From: Acidobacteriota bacterium | GTDB lineage: Bacteria; Acidobacteriota; Thermoanaerobaculia; Multivoradales; JAHEKO01 | Direction: 5' to 3' | NCBI GenBank assembly: GCA_029862975.1 | Contig: JAOTWP010000026.1 | Coordinates: forward strand, 1-36,999 | DNA: 36,999 bases | Program-made: the position numbers and the translations under genes | Shown: positions 31,899 to 36,999 of the stretch, piece after piece | Layout: each line of letters begins with the position of its first letter | Position numbering within the stretch: the first letter of the stretch is position 1 | Notes under the pieces: generated by a model | The model's database searches: none | Seen by the model: only the letters and a program-made list of their open reading frames with translations | Told to the model about the DNA's origin: nothing

Positions 31899-34123
31899 GG
31901 CGTGTTCTCGCTCACGAGGATGTTGTCGAAGTAGATGGTGGACGGCGAGTAGCCGGAGAGCCCGGCGCTGCCGGAGCGGATGGGCAGGGGATCGACGACC
32001 GAGAGCGTCCACTCGGCGGGCTCGGCCTCGCCGCGCGGCCAGACCTTGCCGCGCACGAGGGCTTCCTCGGCCTCCTGGTCCACCCGCAGCTTCAGCCGGT
32101 ACCAGACGCCCGGGGTCCAGGCGTACTCGACGTTGCGGGCGATGCGCAGGCCCGCCTGCCAGGAGCGGATCTCGAGCTTGGGCCCCGGCGGCAGGCCGGG
32201 TCTCGCGCCCCGGCTGATGAGCTCCATCGTGTAGCCGCTGTTGATGAGGCCCACGTCGGGGCCCTCCGGATCCTCGGGGGCGGCCATGACGTCGGCGGCG
32301 ATGGTGTAGCCGCTCTGCTCCGGGTGGCCGAGGAAGGTGATGTGGCGGTGGATCTGGACCGGGGAGGGCCCCTTCGCCAGGACCTTGCCGCCCGCGAGCT
32401 CGGCCACCTGGAAGCGGGCGGTGTTGGCCAGGAGGTAGCCGGGGCGCTCGCCGGGCGCCACGCCCTCGAAGTCCTCGCCAAAGGGCAGGCCGGCGACGAC
32501 CCGCACCCGGGCGCTCGCCTCGAGGGCGCCGAGGCGGGCGACCACGAGGCCGGTCTGCGAGCTCGCGCCGGCGGCGATCCGCAGCTCGTCCCCTGCCACC
32601 TCGCCGGCGAGCCCGGCGAGGGAAAGCTCGGCTGGGCGCGGACCGAGCGCGCGGCCCAGGGCGTCGAAGGCCTCGACCCGGTAGCGCACGGCGGCGCCGG
32701 GCTCGAGCTGGACGTCACCGGGGACGAGGCGCAGCCGCGCGGGGCTCGCGTCGGCGGCGGGCGCCTCCTCCGCGAGGTCCGGAGCCGCGGCCGCGCCGCC
32801 GGCCGGCGCCGGCGGCGGCGTGCCGGCCAGGCCGTAGAGGCCCTCGTCGGTGGTGAAGAAGATCCGGCCGTCGGAGATCGCCGGCGAGCCGTAGATCTCG
32901 GCGCGGCGCCGGCCGGCGCGGATCTCCTCGACGTCGAGGATCTCGCCCGCCTCGTCGCCGGCCCGCGCGATCACGAAGCGGCCGTTGACCTCGGTCAGGT
33001 AGATCTTGCCGTCGGCCCAGACCGGCGACCCCTTGCCGACCCGCCCGGCGTCGAGCTGCCACAGCTCGGCGCCGGTGGCAGGATCGAGGGCGTAGAGGTT
33101 GGCCGCGTTGTCGACGACGAAGAGCTTGCCGCCGCCGAGCGCCGGCGAGGAGAAGCCGGCGCCGATCGGCGCCCGCCAGAGCTCGTGGGTCCGGGTCACG
33201 TCGCCCGCGCCCGTGCCGTCGATCGCGACGACCCTGCCCATCGTGGGCTCGTCGACGTTCTCCTCGCTGTGGGCGGCGAACACCGTCGTGCCGTCGACGA
33301 CCACCGAGGTGTTGATGGCGCGCTTGCTGAGCTCGAAGCCCCAGACGGGCTCGCCGGTGCGCGCCTCGACGGCGTAGATCCAGCCGCCGCCGTTGCCCTG
33401 GATGACGAGCCGGCGGCCGCCGATCACGGCGACGGCCGGCGTCGACTGGCTGTTCTTGTCGGCCATCGAGGTCGCCGGCGAGGAGACCCAGAGCTGCTCG
33501 CCCGTGCGCTTGTCGAAGGCCCGGAGCCGGTGCAGCGGCCGGCCCTCGGCCCCCCAGCTGGTGTTGGCGAAGGTGACGATCAGCCGGTCTTCGTCGACGA
33601 TCGGCGTCTGGGTGCGGCCGCCGTAGCCCTCCATGAAGCCGAACTCCTCGATCAGGTTGCGCGACCAGACGACCCGCCCGTCGGCGCCGTCGAGGCAGAA
33701 GAAGAGGCCCCCCACCCCCTGCACGTAGAGGTAGCCGGTCTCGGGGTCCGCCGTGAGGTTGGCCCAGCCGACCCGCGTCCAGGGAACGGAGGTGTGGTAG
33801 ACGTTGAAGCGCCGCTCCCAGAGCTGCTCGCCGCTCGCCGCGTCGAAGCAGGCGACCATCTCCTGGCGCCGCTCGCCCTCGCCGGCGCGGCCGTTGGCGC
33901 AGACCTTGCCGGCCACGACGACGGGCGTCGAGCGGCCCACGAAGTCGACCCGCCAGAGAAGGTTCTCGCCGTCGACGGACCAGCTCTCCGGCAGGCCGCG
34001 CTCGGCGGACGCGCCGTCGCGGGTCGGGCCGCGCCAGTGGGCCCAGTCAGCGGCCGCGAGCGGTGCGGACGCGAGGATCGCGCCTGCGGCCAGGAAGCTA
34101 AGCCATCGAGATCGGGCCACCAC
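31895..34123 (-). CDS. Exported PQQ-like beta-propeller with Ig-like and lectin-like C-terminal domains (propeller 6), first gene of the operon
   Basis: About 742 residues from GTG at 34123; TTG at 34126 is too close to the AAGGAGGAG ribosome site and a second GTG at 34120 fits equally. Signal peptide about 2-24 (PLAAADW), then WAHWRGPTRDGASAERGLP. The propeller spans about 27-440. A Pro/Ala linker leads to an Ig-like segment (about 463-546, LRLVPGDVQLEPGAAVRYRV), then a jelly-roll-like domain (about 547-743) resembling LamG/3-keto-disaccharide-hydrolase (DUF1080-type) modules, with GEDFEGVAPGERPG and IYFDNILVSENT. That suggests binding of carbohydrate or another extracellular ligand, by analogy. 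It is the longest propeller here and has no equivalent domain in the other seven. It leads the operon and overlaps propeller 5. Confidence 0.88.
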   Translation of the reverse strand: MVARSRWLSFLAAGAILASAPLAAADWAHWRGPTRDGASAERGLPESWSVDGENLLWRVDFVGRSTPVVVAGKVCANGRAGEGERRQEMVACFDAASGEQLWERRFNVYHTSVPWTRVGWANLTADPETGYLYVQGVGGLFFCLDGADGRVVWSRNLIEEFGFMEGYGGRTQTPIVDEDRLIVTFANTSWGAEGRPLHRLRAFDKRTGEQLWVSSPATSMADKNSQSTPAVAVIGGRRLVIQGNGGGWIYAVEARTGEPVWGFELSKRAINTSVVVDGTTVFAAHSEENVDEPTMGRVVAIDGTGAGDVTRTHELWRAPIGAGFSSPALGGGKLFVVDNAANLYALDPATGAELWQLDAGRVGKGSPVWADGKIYLTEVNGRFVIARAGDEAGEILDVEEIRAGRRRAEIYGSPAISDGRIFFTTDEGLYGLAGTPPPAPAGGAAAAPDLAEEAPAADASPARLRLVPGDVQLEPGAAVRYRVEAFDALGRALGPRPAELSLAGLAGEVAGDELRIAAGASSQTGLVVARLGALEASARVRVVAGLPFGEDFEGVAPGERPGYLLANTARFQVAELAGGKVLAKGPSPVQIHRHITFLGHPEQSGYTIAADVMAAPEDPEGPDVGLINSGYTMELISRGARPGLPPGPKLEIRSWQAGLRIARNVEYAWTPGVWYRLKLRVDQEAEEALVRGKVWPRGEAEPAEWTLSVVDPLPIRSGSAGLSGYSPSTIYFDNILVSENTP

Positions 34124-34126
34124 CAA

Positions 34127-34135
34127 CTCCTCCTT
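34127..34135 (-). promoter_or_regulatory. Ribosome binding site that sets the start of propeller 6
   Basis: Minus-strand AAGGAGGAG is followed by three consecutive possible starts, TTG, GTG and GTG. Spacing from GGAGG is 2, 5 and 8 bp respectively, which argues for either GTG and against the TTG. Confidence 0.6.
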
Positions 34136-34154
34136 CTCGTCGTCTTTCGGGTTG

Positions 34155-34184
34155 CGGGCTCTGGTTCTACGGGCTCTGGTTCAA
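34155..34184. repeat. 15-bp direct repeat, two units, in the operon leader
   Basis: cgggctctggttcta at 34155-34169 is followed immediately by cgggctctggttcaa, with one difference. It lies in the 143-bp leader between the small membrane protein gene and propeller 6. No function is evident. Confidence 0.85.
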
Positions 34185-34234
34185 GAGGCGGGCCGGCCGG
34201 CGGTCTCGGCGCGGCAGGCCGGGATCGGGGGCCG

Positions 34235-34240
34235 ATCCTA
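34235..34240 (-). promoter_or_regulatory. Candidate -10 element (TAGGAT) of the 16-gene operon
   Basis: On the minus strand GGTAGGATCGG places TAGGAT about 112 bp before the propeller 6 start. The same hexamer, also preceded by GG, lies before the plus-strand propeller genes at 35347 and 36813. No confident -35 box is present. A near-palindrome, cgatcgggggccgatc-like (34220s-34236), overlaps the downstream side, perhaps an operator, but it is GC-rich and may be chance. Confidence 0.38.
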
Positions 34241-34269
34241 CCAGCCGGCGCGGACCGGCGGGCACGGGG

Positions 34270-34818
34270 TCAGGGACCGTCCGCCGCGGGTGCTGCGGCC
34301 GTCGCCGCCGGGGGGGCCGGCGGGGTAGGCGCCGGCTTGTAGACGGTGACGAGATAGCCGCCCAGCGCCGCCAGCGCGATCCCGGCGAAGAACGGCCAGC
34401 GGATGGCCGCCAGGCCACCGGCGGGCGGGTGCCAGGTCAGCGCGACGACGGCGTTGACGACCGGCGCGCCGGCGAAGACGAGGGACATGACCGCGCTCGG
34501 CGTGCCGCCGGCCCCGAACGCCAGGAGCACGCCGAAGGCGCCCACCGCGCCCACCAGCCCGGCGACCAGCGACCAGGCGACCCCCCGAACGGGCATCCCC
34601 CAGCCCGCCTGGCGGACGACCAGCAGCAGCAGCGGAGCGAGCACCGCCGTCAGGAAGTAGGCGACGCCGACGAAGAGAAACGCCTTGTAGCGCCCGTTCT
34701 CCGGGTCCGCCATCGCCGTCTGGCCGTTGTGCAGGAAGACGCCGTAGACCCCCCAGCTCGCCACCGTCAGCAAAACGAACCCGAGCCAAGCCAGCCCGCC
34801 TCCCTGTGCGCTCGCCAT
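34270..34818 (-). CDS. Small EamA-like membrane protein of unknown function
   Basis: 182 residues from the ATG at 34818, behind GGAGG at 8 bp. Five hydrophobic helices are visible (about 10-25, 47-66, 78-100, 105-125 and 137-158). The pattern, with WGVYGVFLHNGQ near the start and GIALAALGGYLVTVYKP at the end, resembles half of an EamA/DMT transporter, which would need to dimerise. The C-terminus is a Pro/Ala tail of about 25 residues. The gap to propeller 6 is 143-146 bp with its own -10-like site, so it is probably a separate unit, though readthrough into the operon is possible. Family assignment is by helix pattern only. Confidence 0.75.
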   Translation of the reverse strand: MASAQGGGLAWLGFVLLTVASWGVYGVFLHNGQTAMADPENGRYKAFLFVGVAYFLTAVLAPLLLLVVRQAGWGMPVRGVAWSLVAGLVGAVGAFGVLLAFGAGGTPSAVMSLVFAGAPVVNAVVALTWHPPAGGLAAIRWPFFAGIALAALGGYLVTVYKPAPTPPAPPAATAAAPAADGP

Positions 34819-34865
34819 CTCTCCGACCTCCAGTCACGCCGCCCGCCACGAGCCGCGCGGCGGCG

Positions 34866-34871
34866 AGTGTA
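34866..34871 (-). promoter_or_regulatory. Candidate -10 element (TACACT) for the small membrane protein gene
   Basis: Minus-strand TACACT lies 47 bp before the ATG at 34818. It is a fair match to TATAAT in a GC-rich region, and no -35 box was identified. Confidence 0.33.
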
Positions 34872-34949
34872 CAGGCTGGCCGCCTGGAGCACCCCTCGCT
34901 GCTTGGCGGTGTCGGTAGCTTCCGCGGGCGGCATGGGTAAGGAGGCGCC

Positions 34950-35250
34950 CGGCCGGGTCGGCGGAAAAGACTCCAGGTAAGACACAAAGGCACAGGAACA
35001 GGAGACGTTCTCTCTGCACCGCGACGCCTCCGATTGTTGCGTCTTACTTGGAGAACTCCTAGCTGCTCGGCGGAGTCGGTAGCGATCATCTGGCGCTCGG
35101 CTGGGTCGGCGGAAAAGACTCCAGGCAAGACACAAAGACACAAGAACAGGAGGCGTTCTCTCTGCACCCGCGACGCCTCCTGTTCTTTCGTCTTACCTGG
35201 AAAACCCCTCGATGCTCGGCGGAGCCGGCAGCGACAATCGGGCGGCATGC
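34950..35250. repeat. Tandem duplicate of a hairpin-containing intergenic element (period 148 bp)
   Basis: Unit A starts at 34950 and unit B at 35098, each opening with cggcygggtcggcggaaaag. The hairpin of A is 34973-35051 and that of B is 35121-35200. Outer arms are ccaggtaagac/gtcttacttgg in A and ccaggcaagac/gtcttacctgg in B. In B the inner arms aagaacaggaggcg (35142-35155) and cgcctcctgttctt (35174-35187) pair perfectly over 14 bp around an 18-nt loop; in A the equivalent arms have decayed. The loop ttctctctgcacc is shared. Each unit ends with a tail similar to gctgctcggcggagtcggtagc, and a third, hairpin-less copy of the tail lies at 34891-34936. There is no transposase. Confidence 0.9.
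35121..35200. other. 80-nt imperfect palindrome (hairpin B)
   Basis: Nested arms of 11 bp (one mismatch) and 14 bp (perfect) around an 18-nt loop could form a long hairpin in DNA or RNA. It is not followed by a T-run, so it does not look like an intrinsic terminator, and it lies between divergent genes, where a terminator would not be expected. Confidence 0.85.
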
Positions 35251-35346
35251 CGGCCGGGATCTCGAAAGCGACGGCCTGGCCGCCTGGCAGCGGCCTTCCA
35301 GTGACCGCGCTCGGCCGGCTTGGCAAGAGACACCCGGGCAGGGCGG

Positions 35347-35352
35347 TAGGAT
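35347..35352 (+). promoter_or_regulatory. Candidate -10 element (TAGGAT) for propeller 7
   Basis: GGTAGGATGG places TAGGAT 51 bp before the ATG at 35403, immediately outside the repeat complex. The same GGTAGGAT string is found at 36811 and, on the minus strand, at 34235. No -35 box is clear. Confidence 0.38.
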
Positions 35353-35402
35353 GGGGGCAGTCGCAACGAGGAGCACCTCGGCCTGCCGGGAGAGTCCGCG
35401 TG

Positions 35403-36767
35403 ATGAACCGATTCGCAATCAGCTTCTGCTCGCTGTTTCTCGCTCTGCTGTTCCTGGCTCCGCTGTTCCTGGCTCCGCCGTCCCTGGTTGCGGCGGGCGC
35501 GCCCGCCGCGGATTCCGAGCGCTTCTGGCCGCAGTGGCGCGGGCCGCTCGCCAACGGCGTGGCGCCGCACGCCGATCCGCCGCTCACCTGGAGCGAGACG
35601 GAGAACGTGCGCTGGAAGGTGCCGGTGCCGGGCCGCGGGCACGGCTCGCCGGTGGTGTGGGGGGATCGCGTCTTCCTGCTCACCGCCGTCGCGTCGGATC
35701 CCGGCGACGAGGGCGGGGTCACGCCGGCGGGCCCCTTGCGCTTCGTGGTGCTCGCCGTCGACCGCCGCACCGGCGCGACGCTGTGGGAGCGCACCGCCGC
35801 CGAGGAGGTGCCGCACGAGGGCACGCACCCCGACGGCTCGTGGGCCTCGGCGTCCGCCGTCACGGACGGCGAGCTCGTCGTCGCGTACTTCGGCTCGCGG
35901 GGCCTCCATGCCTACGACATGAACGGCGAGCCGCTCTGGTCGCGGGACTTCGGCGACATGGCCACTCGCCGCGGCTTCGGCGAGGGGAGCTCGCCGCTCC
36001 TGGCCGGCGACCTCGTGGTCGTCAACTGGGACCACGAGGGGGACTCGTTCCTGGTCGCGCTCGACAAGCGCGACGGCCGTGAGGTCTGGCGCCGCGAGCG
36101 CGACGAGATCACCTCCTGGGCGACGCCCCTGCTCGTCGCGGAGGGCGGCCGGCAACAGGTCGTCGTCAACGCCACGGGCCGGGTGCGGGGCTACGATCTC
36201 GAGACCGGCGAGCCGCTCTGGGAAGCGGGGGGCCAGACCGTCAACGTCGTGCCCTCGCCGGTCCACGGCGCGGGGCTCGTCTACGCGACGAGCGGCTTCC
36301 GCGGCAGCGCGCTCAAGGCGATTCGGGTCGCCGGCGCCCGCGGCGACCTCACGGGCGGCGACGCCGTCGTCTGGTCCCACGACCGCGACACCCCCTACGT
36401 CCCCTCGCCGCTGCTCTACGGCGACCGCCTGTACATCCTCAAGGTGAACTCGGGCATCCTCACCAGCCTCGACGCGGCGACCGGAGAGGTGCGGTTCGGC
36501 CCCGAGCGGCTGCCGGGCGTCGAAGGCGTCTACGCCTCGCCGGTCGGCGCGGCGGGCCGGGTCTACGTCGTGGGCCGCGGCGGCGACACCGTGGTCCTGC
36601 GCCACGGCGACGCCTTCGAGGTGCTGGCCACGAACCACCTCGACGACACCTTCACCGCCTCGCCGGCCCTCGTCGACGGCGAGATCTTCCTGCGCGGCTT
36701 CGAGCACCTCTACTGCCTGGCCGAGGATCCCTCCCCCGCAGCCGGCCAGCCGCCCGTAGCCGACTGA
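35403..36767 (+). CDS. Exported PQQ-like beta-propeller protein (propeller 7)
   Basis: 454 residues from the ATG at 35403, behind GGGAGAG; an upstream in-frame extension runs through the repeat complex and is rejected. The signal peptide has a repeated LFLAP core and ends near AAGAPAA. The mature protein opens WPQWRGPLANGVAPHADPPLTW and has blades AVDRRTGATLWE, AYDMNGEPLWS, ALDKRDGREVWR, YDLETGEPLWEA, SLDAATGEVRFG. Its N-terminal half parallels propeller 1 (SETENVRWKVPVPG against SATENVVWKLPLPG; both end in a HLYCL/YLYAV-type blade), so the two look like a separated paralogous pair. The tail is Pro/Ala-rich. Another propeller gene follows 60 bp downstream. Confidence 0.9.
   Translation: MNRFAISFCSLFLALLFLAPLFLAPPSLVAAGAPAADSERFWPQWRGPLANGVAPHADPPLTWSETENVRWKVPVPGRGHGSPVVWGDRVFLLTAVASDPGDEGGVTPAGPLRFVVLAVDRRTGATLWERTAAEEVPHEGTHPDGSWASASAVTDGELVVAYFGSRGLHAYDMNGEPLWSRDFGDMATRRGFGEGSSPLLAGDLVVVNWDHEGDSFLVALDKRDGREVWRRERDEITSWATPLLVAEGGRQQVVVNATGRVRGYDLETGEPLWEAGGQTVNVVPSPVHGAGLVYATSGFRGSALKAIRVAGARGDLTGGDAVVWSHDRDTPYVPSPLLYGDRLYILKVNSGILTSLDAATGEVRFGPERLPGVEGVYASPVGAAGRVYVVGRGGDTVVLRHGDAFEVLATNHLDDTFTASPALVDGEIFLRGFEHLYCLAEDPSPAAGQPPVAD
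35433..35492 (+). repeat. 15-bp in-frame repeat in the signal peptide of propeller 7
   Basis: Four 15-bp units in frame: ctgtttctcgctctg, ctgttcctggctccg, ctgttcctggctccg and ccgtccctggttgcg; the middle two are identical. They encode LFLAL, LFLAP, LFLAP and PSLVA, the hydrophobic core. Slippage would lengthen or shorten the core by five residues. Confidence 0.9.
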
Positions 36768-36812
36768 GCCAGGCGTGGACGCCCTCCCTGCCGTCGAGCG
36801 GGATCTCTCGGG

Positions 36813-36818
36813 TAGGAT
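36813..36818 (+). promoter_or_regulatory. Candidate -10 element (TAGGAT) for propeller 8
   Basis: GGTAGGATGTGG places TAGGAT 9 bp before the ATG at 36828, implying a leader of only a few bases. GGAGG at 36821-36825 is too close to the ATG for a normal ribosome site. Support is the repeat of the same string at other propeller genes. Confidence 0.35.
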
Positions 36819-36827
36819 GTGGAGGCC

Positions 36828-36999
36828 ATGAGGAGGGCGATTCTGCTCGGCGTCGCGGCGGCCCTGTGGGTCGCGGTGGAGCCGGCGGGGGCCGGGGAGT
36901 GGCCGCAGTATCGCGGACCCGAGCGCCGCGGGACGAGCGGTGAGAGCGGCTTCCTGGCGAGCTGGGGCGAGGGCCAGCCGGCCGAGGCGTGGCGGCGGC
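36828..36999 (+). CDS. Exported PQQ-like beta-propeller protein, N-terminus only (propeller 8)
   Basis: The frame from the ATG at 36828 is open to the window edge (57 codons). It reads as a signal peptide (MRRAILLGVAAALWVAVEPAGA) followed by GEWPQYRGPERRGTSGESGF, the shared propeller opening, then LASWGEGQPAEAWRR. The opening is closest to propellers 2 and 3, not to its neighbour propeller 7. The rest is outside the window, so length and domain content are unknown. Confidence 0.8.
   Translation, partial: MRRAILLGVAAALWVAVEPAGAGEWPQYRGPERRGTSGESGFLASWGEGQPAEAWRR

Larger units (their letters stand above)
11916..34123 (-). other. Putative 16-gene, 22-kb operon (directon)
   Basis: Sixteen consecutive minus-strand genes run from propeller 6 (start 34123) to the ABC permease (stop 11916). 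Gaps between neighbours are 5, 6, 12, 13, 20, 29 and 37 bp, and the other eight junctions overlap by 4, 16 or 17 bp. I see no terminator-like hairpin or obvious internal promoter in the gaps. A TAGGAT -10-like hexamer, a strong Shine-Dalgarno and a 143-bp leader precede the first gene. The order is propeller 6, propeller 5, AMP ligase, aldehyde dehydrogenase, Fe-alcohol dehydrogenase, propeller 4, radical SAM, propeller 3, TonB receptor, flavoprotein, DUF3311-like, symporter, glycosyltransferase, thioesterase, ABC ATPase, ABC permease. Co-transcription is inferred from spacing; internal promoters cannot be excluded. Confidence 0.6.
34876..35287. repeat. 12-bp direct repeats flanking the hairpin complex (possible target-site duplication)
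   Basis: ctggccgcctgg occurs at 34876-34887 and, identically, at 35276-35287, exactly 400 bp apart on either side of all the repeat units. In such GC-rich DNA a chance 12-mer is possible, but its placement just outside the complex on both sides suggests insertion of the whole block as a mobile non-coding element. Confidence 0.4.
34819..35402. other. 584-bp intergenic region between divergent genes, filled mostly by a repeat complex
   Basis: No gene is supported here. From left to right it holds the leader of the small membrane protein, a tail-like repeat (34891-34936), two hairpin-plus-tail units (34950-35097 and 35098-35250), and about 150 bp of unique sequence with a -10-like TAGGAT for the plus-strand propeller gene. 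Short open frames across the repeats on both strands encode Cys/Ser/Arg-rich sequence that merely repeats the repeat. Confidence 0.8.

Noticed and set aside
35173-35200. Hairpin B as an intrinsic terminator
   Set aside because: There is no T-run after the stem on either strand and the flanking genes diverge.
34767-35418. Minus-strand short frames (at 34767-35141 and 35086-35418) with repeated SCSCxFVSxLESFPPT segments
   Set aside because: They translate the duplicated hairpin element; the similarity between them reflects DNA repetition, not a protein family.

Overview
The window is very GC-rich, densely coded DNA from a Gram-negative bacterium. A TonB-dependent receptor, a lipoprotein substrate-binding protein and many Sec-type signal peptides point to an outer membrane. 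The number of PQQ-like beta-propeller proteins is what one expects of Acidobacteriota (Thermoanaerobaculia-like) or possibly Planctomycetota. Acidobacteriota is my best guess, but it is inference: there is no rRNA or marker gene here. I see no tRNA, rRNA, CRISPR array, transposase, integrase or phage gene.

Layout. (1) 1-2889, minus strand: a three-gene cassette with overlapping ends. It encodes a periplasmic retropepsin-like 'zinc protease' homologue, an inactive-transglutaminase/7-TM protein, and a RimK-like ATP-grasp glutamate ligase cut by the window edge. (2) 2987-5619, plus: a divergent TrpF-like protein and an AsmA-like protein of unknown function. (3) 5639-8824: two divergent PQQ-like propeller genes separated by a 14-bp minisatellite of eleven units. 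(4) 8921-11923, plus: a TAXI-type TRAP transporter (lipoprotein receptor plus fused permease). (5) 11916-34123, minus: sixteen genes in one direction with no gap over 37 bp and eight overlapping junctions. In transcription order: two propellers, an AMP-forming ligase, an aldehyde dehydrogenase, an iron-dependent alcohol dehydrogenase, a propeller, a HemN-like radical SAM enzyme, a propeller, a TonB receptor, a halogenase-like flavoprotein, a DUF3311-like protein, a sodium/solute symporter, a glycosyltransferase, a hotdog thioesterase, and an ABC ATPase with a very large FtsX-type permease. (6) 34270-36999: a small membrane protein gene, a 584-bp intergenic region with a duplicated hairpin repeat, and two further plus-strand propeller genes, the last cut by the window edge.

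How it may work together. The large minus-strand cluster has the parts expected for making, tailoring, exporting and re-importing a small molecule. The ligase, aldehyde dehydrogenase and alcohol dehydrogenase could reduce a carboxylic acid to an alcohol. The radical SAM enzyme, flavoprotein, glycosyltransferase and thioesterase could tailor it. The ABC pair could export it and the TonB receptor could take it up. No NRPS or PKS core is present. Four predicted exported propeller proteins are translationally interleaved with these enzymes. This is the best candidate here for an undescribed system; the product and even the joint function are inference.

A second theme is short-period tandem repetition. 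There is a 14-bp repeat in non-coding DNA, and 9-bp or 15-bp frame-keeping repeats inside two signal peptides and one periplasmic loop.
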